Source: Cercospora beticola
Taxonomy: Eukaryota > Ascomycota > Dothideomycetes > Mycosphaerellales > Mycosphaerellaceae
Direction: 5' to 3'
Assembly: GCF_033473495.1 (NCBI RefSeq)
Contig: NC_088940.1
Location: 806,001 to 870,000, forward strand
Length of the DNA: 64,000 bases
Shown: positions 54,623 to 64,000 of the stretch, piece after piece
Layout of the letters: every line of letters starts with the position of its first letter
Numbering within the stretch: position 1 is the stretch's first letter
Notes under the pieces: model-generated
What the model saw: the letters and a program-made list of their open reading frames with translations, nothing else
Database searches by the model: none
Told to the model about the DNA's origin: nothing
Position numbers and translations under genes: made by a program

Positions 54623-56555
54623 ATGGGTTTCCTAAGCAGGCTTCGGCCCAACCCCGACGTGGGCGTACCAGAGGTCGAACGCTCCGCCTCCGTCTCCGGC
54701 GAGAAGCCGACATTCGACCAGGTCGTCGTGCCTGGTGACCAGTCGAAGCATATCGCATCAGTCCCATCCGAGGACAGTGACCACGAGGACGAGTTTGTCC
54801 ACAAGGATATGCAGCGCGGTATCCAGAAGATGGAAGCACTTGCTCAGATCTGGCCCAAGTGGGCACTCTACGTGACCTACGCGCTGTAAGTCCACGCAAA
54901 CACCTCAGTACAACTGAACACTTTCTGATCTTGTCGACTAGTGTATGGGTCATCTACTTCATCGATGCGCTTGAGGGCCCCATGGGTTGGGCTTTGACTC
55001 CATATGTGACCAGCGAGTTTCAGCTCCATGGTCTCACTGCCCTTACTGGTGTGGTCGCATCCTTGGTTGCCGGTCTTGCTCGATTGCCCATGGCTAAGGT
55101 CATCGACATCTGGGGCCGACCAGAAGGTCTTGCTTTGTCGGTCGTCTTGATGACAATCGGCTCGATCATGATGGCCGCTACAACCAGCGTGCAAATGTAT
55201 GCTGCTGCTGAGGTTTTCAGCCAGACTGGGTAGGCTCGACTCTCGTTCACGACGGAGATTTTAGACTGACATTGTCGCACAGTGGCAATTGCCGTAACTA
55301 CATCCTGGGTGTCCTCCTTGCCGATACCTCTCAGCTGAAGAATCGAGGCTTGGTCCTTGCGTACATCGCATCTCCATACCTCATCACTACCTTCACCTCT
55401 GGCTTCTTCGCACAAGCTATGCTGGACGGTCCAGGTTGGCGATGGGCATTCGGAGTCTTCGCTATCCTGCACCCAATCATCAATCTCCCACTGTTCGTCC
55501 TCTTGATGTACTATCAGCGCAAGGCGATTCGCATGGGATTGGTGCCAATCCGCAACACTGGCCGCAGCATTCTCGGATCTGTGAAACACTACTTCGTCGA
55601 GTTTGACATCATCGGACTCTTCCTTATCATTGCCGGTTTTGCGATTTTCCTGCTGCCGTTCAACATCTACTACTACCAAGGAGATACTCTGGCGGAGCAG
55701 TGGGGATCGCCATTGGTGATCTCTATGATCATCATCGGCCTCTTCACCATCCTTGCATTTGCTATCTGGGAGTGGAAGTTCGCGCCCGTTCAGGTTATTC
55801 CGTTCCACTTGTTGAAAGATCGCACGATTCTGGGAGCGTGCTTCATCGCTGCCATCCTCTTCGTGCAGTTCTTCATCTGGAATGCCTTCTTCTCGTCCTT
55901 CCTGCAAGCTGTCTCAGGCCTCGATCTCGCACGCACCGGTTACGTGCAAAACATCTACAGCATGGGATCCTGCTTCTGGTCCTTCGTTGCCGGATTGATT
56001 GTTCGTTACACCGGCGACACCAAGTGGCAGAGTTTCTTCTTCGGCATGCCAATGACTCTGCTTGGCGTGGCTCTCATGATTGCTTTCCGTCAACCAGATG
56101 TCAACATTGGCTTGATCGTCATGTGCCAAATCTTCATCGCATTCGGCGGTGGCACTCTCGTCATTGCGCAGCAAGTCATTGCCATGGCCGCGACCACTCA
56201 CCAGTATATCGCGATCGTTCTCGCCATGCTCGCAGTCTTCAACGCCATTGGTGGAGGTATTGGCGGAACTATTGCAAGCGCAGTCTGGACTGGCACTTTC
56301 TACCAGGATCTTGCCAACAAATTGCCTGCTGAGACCGTGGCCAACGCTACTCTCATCGGTGCGAGCCTCGAAACCCAGCTGCTCTACCCAATTGGTGACC
56401 CTACCAGGACTGCTATCCAGTCTTCGTACGGAGTTTCTCAGCGATACATGCTTATCGCCGCTACTGCCATCACTTGCTTGGGCTTTCCAGCAATTCTGAT
56501 GTGGCGCGGAATCGATGCAAGGGAAAGGAAGCAAGTCAAGGGAAGAGTGTTCTAA
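54623..56555 (+). CDS. MFS siderophore-iron transporter (Sit1/MirB-like)
   Basis: Three exons: 54623-54885, 54942-55229, 55283-56555; 607 aa. The polar N-terminus is followed by about 14 hydrophobic helices. D-A-L-E-G in TM1 and P-M-A-K-V-I-D-I-W-G-R-P-E-G in the loop after TM2 are typical of fungal siderophore transporters, as is the G-N-C-R-N-Y-I-L-G-V-L-L-A-D-T-S-Q-L-K-N-R block (the substrate-linked region); the C-terminal half contains the Y-L/Y-M-L-I-A-type helices. Such proteins take up ferric hydroxamate complexes at the plasma membrane. The specific ligand cannot be read from sequence. Both introns (56 and 53 bp) keep frame, and the second joins Q-T-G-G-N-C-R. GATA sites in the promoter agree with iron control. 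Confidence 0.9.
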
Positions 56556-56670
56556 TCCCGAACGCCTGTGTTATGTACTGTTACGGCTGACTTTAGTTGT
56601 ACACATTTTGAATGAGATCGAACCAGTCGCTCCTCGAAACTCACAGACCTTCTATGGCCGTACGCTGTTC
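56556..56670. other. Convergent 3' region
   Basis: 115 bp between convergent genes. Nothing seen. Confidence 0.4.
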
Positions 56671-57097
56671 TCACTTTCCAATTCCCTGACCGATCCCACC
56701 TCCAATGCCATTTCCTCCCGCTCCAAACCCCGCTCCAAGTCCAGTGTATGGTGCTGCTACAGCTAGACCCAGCCCAACGCCTCCACCTGGAGTTCCAGCT
56801 GTGGAGCTGCCGGCGACTTCTACGCCAGCTAGATTGGCGAGGCGAAGACCACCTCCGCCACCAATGCCTCCATTGCCAGCTCCTCCGCCCACACCTGCGC
56901 CAGAAGCAGCACCCGCGAGTGCAGCTCCAAGTCCAACGCCGGTCTTATCAGCACCGTATTTTGCTCCGTATGCCAGGAGTGGAGAGTCGATCTATGATTG
57001 TCAAAAGGCTGCTGAGGATCTGTCTGCTCGGTTCGTAACTTACAGGTGCAGCGAGAGCTGATGCTGCTGCGATGAGGATCAAAGCATACGTCTTCAT
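56671..57097 (-). CDS. Small Gly-rich secreted protein
   Basis: Two exons, 57097-57044 and 56991-56671, with a 52-bp intron (GTAAGT...CATAG); 124 aa. Signal peptide 1-17 (M-K-T-Y-A-L-I-L-I-A-A-A-S-A-L-A-A). The mature part is almost half Gly and Ala, with L-L-A-Y-G-A-K-Y-G near its start and G-I-G-G-G-I-G-Q-G-I-G-K at its end, and no Cys. The hydrophobic-plus-glycine pattern suggests a wall- or surface-associated structural peptide, but function is unknown. The splice is needed because the signal peptide and the Gly-rich frame are in different phases. Its 3' end converges with the siderophore transporter. Confidence 0.65.
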
Positions 57098-58154
57098 TTT
57101 GATGTCTTGAGAAGTGGCGGGAAAAAGAATTGCGTTGCTTGATGGTCCAAAGCGAGCTCGAATCTGGCTGATTGGTGTGAGTATAGACGACTATGATACT
57201 GGCGACCTCGCCTGATTTATAGACACTGATCGATACTACTCTCCTGTAACTACCAGTACTCGGCAGCGAGAGCACGAAATCTAGGCCTCCGATCTCATGC
57301 TCAACTTACCATACCTTGATGTCACAGGAGGAATCCTCCTCGTCTAGGTCCAAGGCATTGGAGCTACAGCACCACAAGATGTGCTGAACTTGAGCAATCA
57401 GAAATTATCGTTCGACGCATTAAGCGAAAATGCCCGATGGAGGACCTCTGGCCAGTCTGTGTCGAGCTGTACCTGCACCAGAGACTGGTACCTGCATAGC
57501 CTGGGCTGCAGCCACACTCTGTAGACAGCTGAAGGATGAGACATCTACGCTGTCACAACATACTTTGCGAGCGACTTCTGGATCCGACTGCCCATGTGTT
57601 GTCGCGTGGCGCAAGAACGGCGGTTTGGTGGTGTCTCAGGCGGCAGCTGTGTTTCAAAAGCACCAGATATCCTGAATCATTGCCGCATTCGGAAAAGATC
57701 GTGCAGAGTGTCCTGTGCCATCAGTTCCATGATATGAAGCTGTTCGTCTTGATCGGAGACCTTAAGTCGAAGGGCAAAAGTAAAATTTCGCATGCCCTTA
57801 AAGTCTGCTGTTCTCGGCCAACGCACAAGAGATGCGTTTGGCATGGGTGCGGTGCAGGCAAAATTGACGCAGTGCGATCATACATGCGCTTTCTGCAGGT
57901 CGTACAGTCACAGCTGGTGTCTCGACACCAGAGTGGATATTAGAGCATTCGAGGCATATCTTGTCTTCTTTGTGCTGTTTCGAATATGTCGATGTCGGAG
58001 CAAGTGTGTTTTGCGTTTGTTTGTGAAGGATGTCAAGTGTGGAGGATCTCTGCACAGACCACTCGCTCTCGGCTTGTCGGGTGGGGGTCGCCAACAACGA
58101 CACTCTCCACTCCTTGCTCCAGGCAACATCAACTACACGCATTCATTATCAATC
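57098..58154. other. Intergenic region
   Basis: 1.06 kb between the Gly-rich gene start and the peptidase gene. Open frames at 57430-57943 carry no domain. Nothing else seen. Confidence 0.35.
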
Positions 58155-60013
58155 ATGAGATACAGCAAACTGCCCGTGGAGGAGAACGAGCCATATGTGC
58201 TGCAAGATGAGCAACCATACCGCCCTTCATGGCATCGCAAAGTCGTTGCCCTTGTTCTCGTTGCCACCTTCTGTTTGACCAACCCATGGGCACCAACTCT
58301 TCCCTCTTTCACCGGAAAGCATCACAAATGCCATCACGGTACTCAATACAAGGGCGAGAAGATCTCATGGCAGAAAGCTGGCGAGATCGAGGGACGCCAT
58401 TTGGAGACTAGCAGCATTGTCGTGCCAATGGATCAGTTCAACCTCACCAACTCTGGAGACAAGACTTTCAACATCTCCTTGATCCGCTTGCGAGGCAAAG
58501 ACGGAAGCCCTAACCTGCTCCTTAATCCTGGTGGTCCTGGAGGTAAAGCAGCTACTTTTTTGCGCCCACGCGTACCCAAGGGCTGTTGCTGATTCATCAA
58601 ATAGGCTCTGGCGCTGAGTTCGTCTACCGCCGAGGCAAGCAACTCTCTGAAATTGTCGGTGATGGGTATCATCTCTTGTCTTTTGATCCAAGAGGTATCA
58701 ACGGCTCCGGTCCTCTTGCATCATGCTATCCCGACAAAAAGGCCGCCCAACAACTCTCAGATGTTAGAGACACAGAAATCGTGCACGACAGCCCTGAAGT
58801 CTACGCCTGGACTCAGAACTTCGTCAAAGCATGCGAGGCGACGACGGGAGAGCATGCCGGTTATATTAACACACCACAAACCGCTGCAGATATGAACTCT
58901 ATTCTCGACGCAGTTGGGCAGGAGGATTTGGCCTATTGGGGTTTCAGGTAAAGACAGAATTGGCAGGAACCATGTTGCTCTCCTACTAACTCTATCGACA
59001 GTTACGGCACCGTCTTGGGACAGACTTATGCCTCTATCTTCCCAAACAGATCTACACGCGTCATCATCGATGGAGTAGCCAATAACTTCGTGTGGTACGG
59101 CGACGTCTTTGACGGCGAACAATTCACGAACACCGAAGACGTTCTTGAAGGCTTCTTCGACGAATGCATCAAAGCTGGCAAGAATTGCTCACTTTCATCG
59201 CACGCCAAGACCAAAGATGAACTCCACGAGAAGGTCTTCGGCTACCTAGCCGACCTCAAAGCACAGCCTCTCAGCGTATTCCTGAACGCTTCTGATTACG
59301 GCTTGCTGACATATGAAAACGTCCTCTTCGACGGAATCTTCCCTTCCCTCTACAAGCCTGCGAGCTGGTATAATCTGGCCGACAATCTCGCTCAGCTCCT
59401 CTCTGGCAACGCAACCGCGGCTTGGGTCGCGTACGGCAAGAACGGAGGGTTCGGAATTGAAGGCGAGGCCAATCAATTCGTGACCTCCAACGACGGCCTC
59501 TCCGGTCCCGCATCCGGCTGGCCCCAAGACCGCGAGACGCTCCTCAAGCAAATTCTTTCCCATGTCAACGAGAGCATCTTTATTCCTACCGAGAACTCAG
59601 GGTACTACCTCCGCCAGCAATGGACTATTCCGCGCACACACAACTTCACGCAAAAGCTCGGCGTACAGACTGCCCACCCTCTGCTCATTCTGTCAACATC
59701 CTATGACCCAATTTGTCCTCTTGTCTCTGCTGTATCAGCCTTCGAGGCCTTTGAAGACTCCGCGCTTGTGGAAGTCAAGGGCTACGGGCACTGCTCTGTT
59801 GCGGTGACATCGAATTGTCTCGCAAAGCGTGTGAGGGAGTTCTTGTACAACGGCACTCTACCAGACGGGCACGTGACTTGCGATGTCGATGGTCCGTACT
59901 TCATCAAGCCGGAAGAAGATGGCAAAGTTGTGGCACAGAAGCATTTTGACGACCCGCAAGATCAAAAGATCCATCTTGCGCAATTGGAAATGGCGAGAGA
60001 CTGGGAGTGGTAA
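58155..60013 (+). CDS. TAP-like alpha/beta hydrolase (proline-type aminopeptidase family), membrane-anchored
   Basis: Three exons: 58155-58542, 58605-58947, 59002-60013; 580 aa. Alpha/beta-hydrolase fold with the oxyanion block L-N-P-G-G-P-G-G-S-G, S-F-D-P-R-G-I-N-G-S-G-P and nucleophile Ser244 in G-F-S-Y-G-T (its codon is completed by the second splice). Asp479 (S-Y-D-P) and His507 (G-Y-G-H-C) complete a likely triad, and the C-terminal TAP-like (PF08386) part surrounds them. A single hydrophobic stretch at about 28-46, after a polar N-terminus, suggests a type II signal anchor rather than a cleaved signal. There are several N-x-S/T sites. Related enzymes remove N-terminal residues or tripeptides from peptides; the substrate here is unknown. 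Intron lengths are 62 and 54 bp. Confidence 0.88.
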
Positions 60014-61296
60014 ACGACGGAAGCTACGTCGTGGAAATGTACGTGCAGTTGGAAAGCTGGGAAAGTTCGCATGGAGGTAAAAGCTGACATGTGTTGGTTT
60101 TGTAATCACGGACGTACTCACAAACACCAAAATAGATGTACGATTGCCAGCGAGCGGAGGTGCATGACGTTCTCAAAGTATCGCATCGCTCGTGGTTGTA
60201 GGATCTCACTACTTTCCGCCAATTCGCAAATTTGAAAGGAGCACATCAAGCAGAACCAAGTCAAGCACTACTTGGTCTTTCCCAGTGCGACACGGGCCGC
60301 CGCGTGCAGAGATGAAGTCGGGACCCATGACAGCACATCGTTGGCGAACGCTTGACAGAAGCTTTCCAGTTCGGCAAGGGTTGCTGGAGTCGAGAGTTGC
60401 GGAACACGCGCGAAAGCCGTCTTTCGTATTTAATAACCATGAACCTGGATGAATACTGCTGACATCATGCTTTGACCCTAAGCTGTCAATCGAGCACCAG
60501 ACCGAGAATCAGATCAGAGCACATAATGCAAGGCATTAGTGTAGGATGTCCCAGCGTGGGAGATGAACAGTCGCCGCACGAATGTCGATTCTGCCAACAA
60601 ATGAGCCGAAGCGAAGGAAGGGGATGATATTACTTGAGACTGTCGCGTAGTAACACGAATATGACTAAGACGTGCTTGAAAATATGGACTTCATCTATTC
60701 TCTCCTGGCCCGAATCTCATCAGACTTGGGCCGCATGCAGGGCTGAGATGGCCTTGACATCGACGGAGCAGCTACCCTACCTGTTTTGTCATCACGAATG
60801 CCTTTTACGCCTTTCCTCCGGTGCGCCAAGGAAGTATAAACCAGGCCCTCATGTGCCCTCTTCCAATCTCAAGGCAGAGGGCAAAAAGAGTTGCAAAGTG
60901 CAGGGTACACCTCGTGACGATGCGATGAACGCTCGTGCTCATGACCAGTAATCCATAGCGGCTCGTGATCTCGAATGCATGGCAGCTTGGGATTCTGGAA
61001 GTGTATATCGATGTTCGGGCTGGATGAATCGGAAGCAGTATGGTGGAGCCTTGGGCGATGGAGACGACGAACACGTTCTGATTCGATTGGATCTATGTCT
61101 AGAGTATCGAGGCGCAGCATATTGTAAGGAGGGAAATGTTCGAGACGTACTTGTACACACCAAAAGAAAGACACTTGTTGCGAGAGCGCGTCGATCTAAG
61201 CGCCTGCGGAAGTAAATGAAATAATGCAACAACAACCAAACCCAAACTCTGAGTCTCATCCCATCTGCTGTTCCTCGCCATGAACTCCTCCGAAAC
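60014..61296. other. Intergenic region, 3' of the peptidase
   Basis: 1.28 kb; frames of 60-106 codons on both strands, none with a domain or signal peptide. Nothing supported. Confidence 0.3.
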
Positions 61297-62370
61297 TCAT
61301 CGTTGCAAGTTCACCGCAATGTTGGGGTTCACGTTTGGATTGACCCCAACATTCGCATTCGTGGCAGTGTTAAGATTCGGAGCGACCAGACCATTGTTGT
61401 CATCGTTGTTATCGCCGCCCCCATTACCATTGCCGTTGCCGCCGTTGCCGTTGATGCGATTAGTGCGACCATTCCGGCCGTTGCGACCATTAGGTCGACG
61501 AGCTCGTGGGTTCGCAACGAAACTCGTCAGAAGTGGGTTGTTGCCGTTACCGTTGCCGTTGTTGTTGTCGCCGCCGCCGCATGCGTTGCCATTCGAGTCG
61601 AAACCATTTGTGCAATCACCACCATCATTGCCACCATTACCACCGTTATTGTTGTTGTTGTTATTATTGTTGTTATTATCGCCGCAAGCATTCCCAAGTG
61701 AGTCCAAGCCACCGACGCAGTCGCCCCCATCACCACCGTCGTTATTGTTCCCATTGCTGCTGTTGTCCGTGCATGGATTGCCAAACTGGTCGATGCCACC
61801 GACACAATTGGTATTGTCGTTGTCGTTGCTGTCGCCACTGAATTTGCCATTGAGACTTGGATTGCCCACTGATGAGAATGGCTGGTTGAAGGGCGATTTG
61901 GGTCCATACTTCCAAGTGAAAAACGTATTTGTCTCTTGGAGGGAATGCGCGCCTCCGTCAATTTTCGTCGTCTTCTGAGACCCGCCACCATTGCACTCCA
62001 CTGTCCAGTTGACGCTGTCGGGGTCGGCACACGGATTGTATGATGACTTTGGCGATTCGTATGGAGGGTTCGGGCCCAAGTCGTCTCGCAGTGGAGGAGT
62101 CGAAGGCCGAGGATAATAGTAGCTGTAAGGATCGTAGTACTGTGGATAATAGTATGAATTCGAGTATTGATATGGGCCTTGATAAGGCCATCCACTCGTA
62201 TCATAGTAGTATGAAGGGTAACCTGTCCATGCTTGCTGTCGCTTCGAAAGTCGCTTGCCAAATCCCGTACTCAGCCCCCGCGCTGCAGCGACAACGTCCG
62301 GACGAGTGGAAAAGTCATATTTTGGCAGGGCGTGAACCACCAGTAAGCTGGATAGCCAGAGCCAAAGCAT
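61297..62370 (-). CDS. Secreted Asn/Gly-rich protein with three Cys modules
   Basis: Single exon, 357 aa. Signal peptide 1-15; a K-R site at about 47-48 (R-L-S-K-R) suggests Kex2 cleavage. Next comes a Tyr/Pro-rich part (S-Y-Y-Y-P repeats), then W-T-V-E-C-N-G. Three copies of a module of about 13 residues, (N/D)-C-(V/T)-(G/N)-G-(I/L/F)-D-x-x-G-N-x-C, lie at 61809-61771, 61722-61684 and 61617-61579 on the minus strand, separated by Asn/Gly/Asp runs (poly-Asn from a ttg/tta trinucleotide repeat). The tail is Asn/Gly/Arg-rich. Each module may form one disulfide. No matching known family comes to mind; location extracellular by inference. Function unknown. Confidence 0.7.
   Translation of the reverse strand: MLWLWLSSLLVVHALPKYDFSTRPDVVAAARGLSTGFGKRLSKRQQAWTGYPSYYYDTSGWPYQGPYQYSNSYYYPQYYDPYSYYYPRPSTPPLRDDLGPNPPYESPKSSYNPCADPDSVNWTVECNGGGSQKTTKIDGGAHSLQETNTFFTWKYGPKSPFNQPFSSVGNPSLNGKFSGDSNDNDNTNCVGGIDQFGNPCTDNSSNGNNNDGGDGGDCVGGLDSLGNACGDNNNNNNNNNNNGGNGGNDGGDCTNGFDSNGNACGGGDNNNGNGNGNNPLLTSFVANPRARRPNGRNGRNGRTNRINGNGGNGNGNGGGDNNDDNNGLVAPNLNTATNANVGVNPNVNPNIAVNLQR
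61579..61809 (-). repeat. Three Cys modules with trinucleotide (Asn) spacers
   Basis: Three 39-bp coding repeats spaced about 90-105 bp apart, with aac/aat-type trinucleotide tracts between them (longest at about 61643-61680). Confidence 0.7.
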
Positions 62371-63836
62371 ACTGAACGGCCTGCGAGCGAGAGGTAAGAA
62401 GTGAAGATGACCGCCTTTCCTTCGCGGTCATGATCAGGTATAGGATAGCAGATGACATGCGGAGCCCTAAGCATGAGCTCATGAACTCGTTATCCCGTTC
62501 ATTTGCTGTCCCGCTCATTTACTTCCGACCCAGGGTGCGCAGACAACGCGAAGTCTAACTTTTCGGGAGCGATGCTGCTGTTAGGGAAACGCGCACTTGC
62601 AGCTTGGGACAGGTAAAAAGGTTTTCGTATTCAGCAAGATCCTGGTGCATGGCACGGAAAGTACAACGCATAGTCCGGTGCCTCCAATGGGTCGTCTTGC
62701 ATTCACCAGAAATAGTTTGGGCAGACGTAGAGTTTGAACTAGTCCCAAATGGTGTACCTTGTCACCCGTCGTGTCGCTCGGACACAGTCGACGGGAAGGA
62801 CCGAAGAGTTGGCTTCCATCACTCGATACCAGGTAGAATCGTCGGAGTCGCACTCCGAATAATACTGCAGTAACATGTGCCAAGCCTGGAGGAAGAGATG
62901 TGCAACGCTACAGCGGACGGTGCAAGTCACAACTTGGTCAGCGATCTTGTCAATGAATTGAGCCATCAGAGGAGCAGGGCAGTCAAACGCAACGATTTCA
63001 CTCTGTACGAGGGTTTCCTGCTTCACTGGTCGCGGAAGTGGTAGTTCTTACCAAGCGTTGTTGAAGAGCAGTGCAAATAGATAGACGAGCCTGTAGTCAG
63101 ACGTGAACGTTCTCGAAAGAACTGTAGCCCGAGGTCGACGTTCTCGAAGAGCTTTTCTGCCATAAGCGTAGGTCTCTATCGCCGCGTTGCCAGAGAGCTC
63201 CGTGACTTGTCGTCGTTTATGTCGTATCAGAGAATAGCCGATTGCGACTGGGGCCGTGGAGCTTCCAGAAGGTCAACGACGAATGATGACTGCCGGAGTA
63301 CAAGCGAATGTAATCTGGCCGAAGGAGGAGTCTGGACCCAGAGTGAGTGTAGCGCCGTGTATTCTGGCAGCGAAGAAGACAGAGATAGTCCTTGGCGTTG
63401 GAACACATCATCTCTTCGTTCCTTTGCACGCGGCCGCGTTACTATTTGGAGTCGGAACGAGCGCTCGTCCGAATGAAGTGTCGGTAACATGCTAGCCGTG
63501 TGAAGTCGACGCTGGAATGTCCTGGGGAGGCGTATATCTTGTTGGAGTATGGACATTAATTGGGGAACGGATTGCTCCGGATGCTGTTGTCGACATCTCA
63601 GAGGTCAGCAGCAGCAGGATGGTACCTAACACGCACTCACAAACGTCGATACATGTGGAAAGTGGACCATCGATCGCTACATCCGGAAGGTGGACGACCG
63701 CTGCGTTAGGGCACATATTTAATGGTCTTGCAGTGGCCGAGATGCGAGACCCGACTGAAGACCATCGAAAGCTCCTGTCGTCGAGACTATCTGGTACTGC
63801 CATCCGCTGTTCGACCTTTGCGATCTCTTTACGACC
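62371..63836. other. Intergenic region with unsupported small frames
   Basis: 1.47 kb. Minus-strand frames at 62739-63026 (95 codons, several Cys) and 62581-62883 overlap each other; plus-strand frames at 63207-63876 overlap others. None has a domain, so none is called. Confidence 0.3.
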
Positions 63837-64000
63837 ATGCGTCTCCATGAATACCTCCTGTTGGGCGTGTCAGTAGCCATGTGTGTCGACGCTCGTGTCC
63901 TCATAACCGAGCAAGTCGATGCTGTCATCGCCGAGGACGTCGATGCTCTCATGGCTCAGGATGGCAGCGCCTTGAACGAAGTGTCATTCGATCCAACCGA
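63837..64000 (+). CDS. Possible secreted protein, 5' end (runs off right edge)
   Basis: An ATG at 63837 (context acgaccATGc) opens a frame that stays open to the window edge (54 codons). The first 19 residues have a basic start, a hydrophobic core (Y-L-L-L-G-V-S-V-A-M) and a small-residue end (C-V-D-A), like a signal peptide. The next part contains an imperfect repeat, E-Q-V-D-A-V-I-A and E-D-V-D-A-L-M-A. Third positions favour C/G. Only the start is visible, so the call is tentative. Confidence 0.4.
   Translation, partial: MRLHEYLLLGVSVAMCVDARVLITEQVDAVIAEDVDALMAQDGSALNEVSFDPT

Noticed and set aside
62581..63026. Two overlapping minus-strand frames with several Cys
   Set aside because: Mutually overlapping in different frames, no splice joining them, no domain.

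Overview
The window is nuclear DNA of a filamentous ascomycete (Pezizomycotina), most likely a Dothideomycete; the class is an inference from the style of the genes. Support: genes with 48-116 bp GT-AG introns (GTAAGT-like donors, CTAAC-like branch sites), fungus-specific families (Zn2Cys6 regulator, 2EXR proteins, PTH11-like rhodopsin-fold protein, siderophore MFS transporter, DUF1996-type secreted protein) and an AT-rich block with a RIP-like signature (TpA very common, CpA/TpG scarce, CpG kept).

Layout. 1-222: 5' end of an MFS transporter (minus). 1.0-4.0 kb: regulator with two C2H2 fingers plus a Zn2Cys6 cluster. 5.6-6.9 kb: abundant-type secreted DUF1996 protein with a His-rich tail. 8.3-11.6 kb: divergent pair, phytanoyl-CoA dioxygenase-like and CocE/NonD-type hydrolase, each with one in-frame stop. 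11.9-13.1 kb: Thr/Val-rich secreted protein with a frameshift. 13.9-16.0 kb: housekeeping pair WBP1 (oligosaccharyltransferase) and complex I 9.5 kDa subunit. 17.3-18.1 kb: 2EXR protein. 18.9-21.3 kb: large secreted Cys-rich protein with a group XII-like PLA2 domain, also broken by one in-frame stop. 21.6-24.5 kb: peroxisomal FOX2. 25.76-30.85 kb: a mutated hAT DNA transposon with 8-bp target duplication and terminal inverted repeats, carrying a distinct internal block. 31.1-34.0 kb: tail-to-tail GH105 and GH43 cell-wall enzymes. 34.5-38.1 kb: SnoaL-like protein and an 848-aa secreted protein. 40.1-43.9 kb: P5C reductase, rhodopsin-fold membrane protein, 2EXR-like protein. 44.4-52.9 kb: Ntr1/TFIP11 splicing factor, Trm732/THADA, Tim23. 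54.6-62.4 kb: siderophore transporter with GATA sites, Gly-rich secreted peptide, TAP-type membrane peptidase, Asn/Gly-rich protein with repeated Cys modules. The right edge carries the start of a possible secreted protein.

The most unusual features are (i) four disrupted reading frames within 8-21 kb while the housekeeping genes between them are intact, (ii) the PAN/PLA2/Cys-repeat domain combination, and (iii) the complete outline of a RIP-degraded hAT element ending about 200 bp before a GH105 gene. Gene models below are joined exons worked out by hand from splice sites and reading frame; the span of each entry includes introns.
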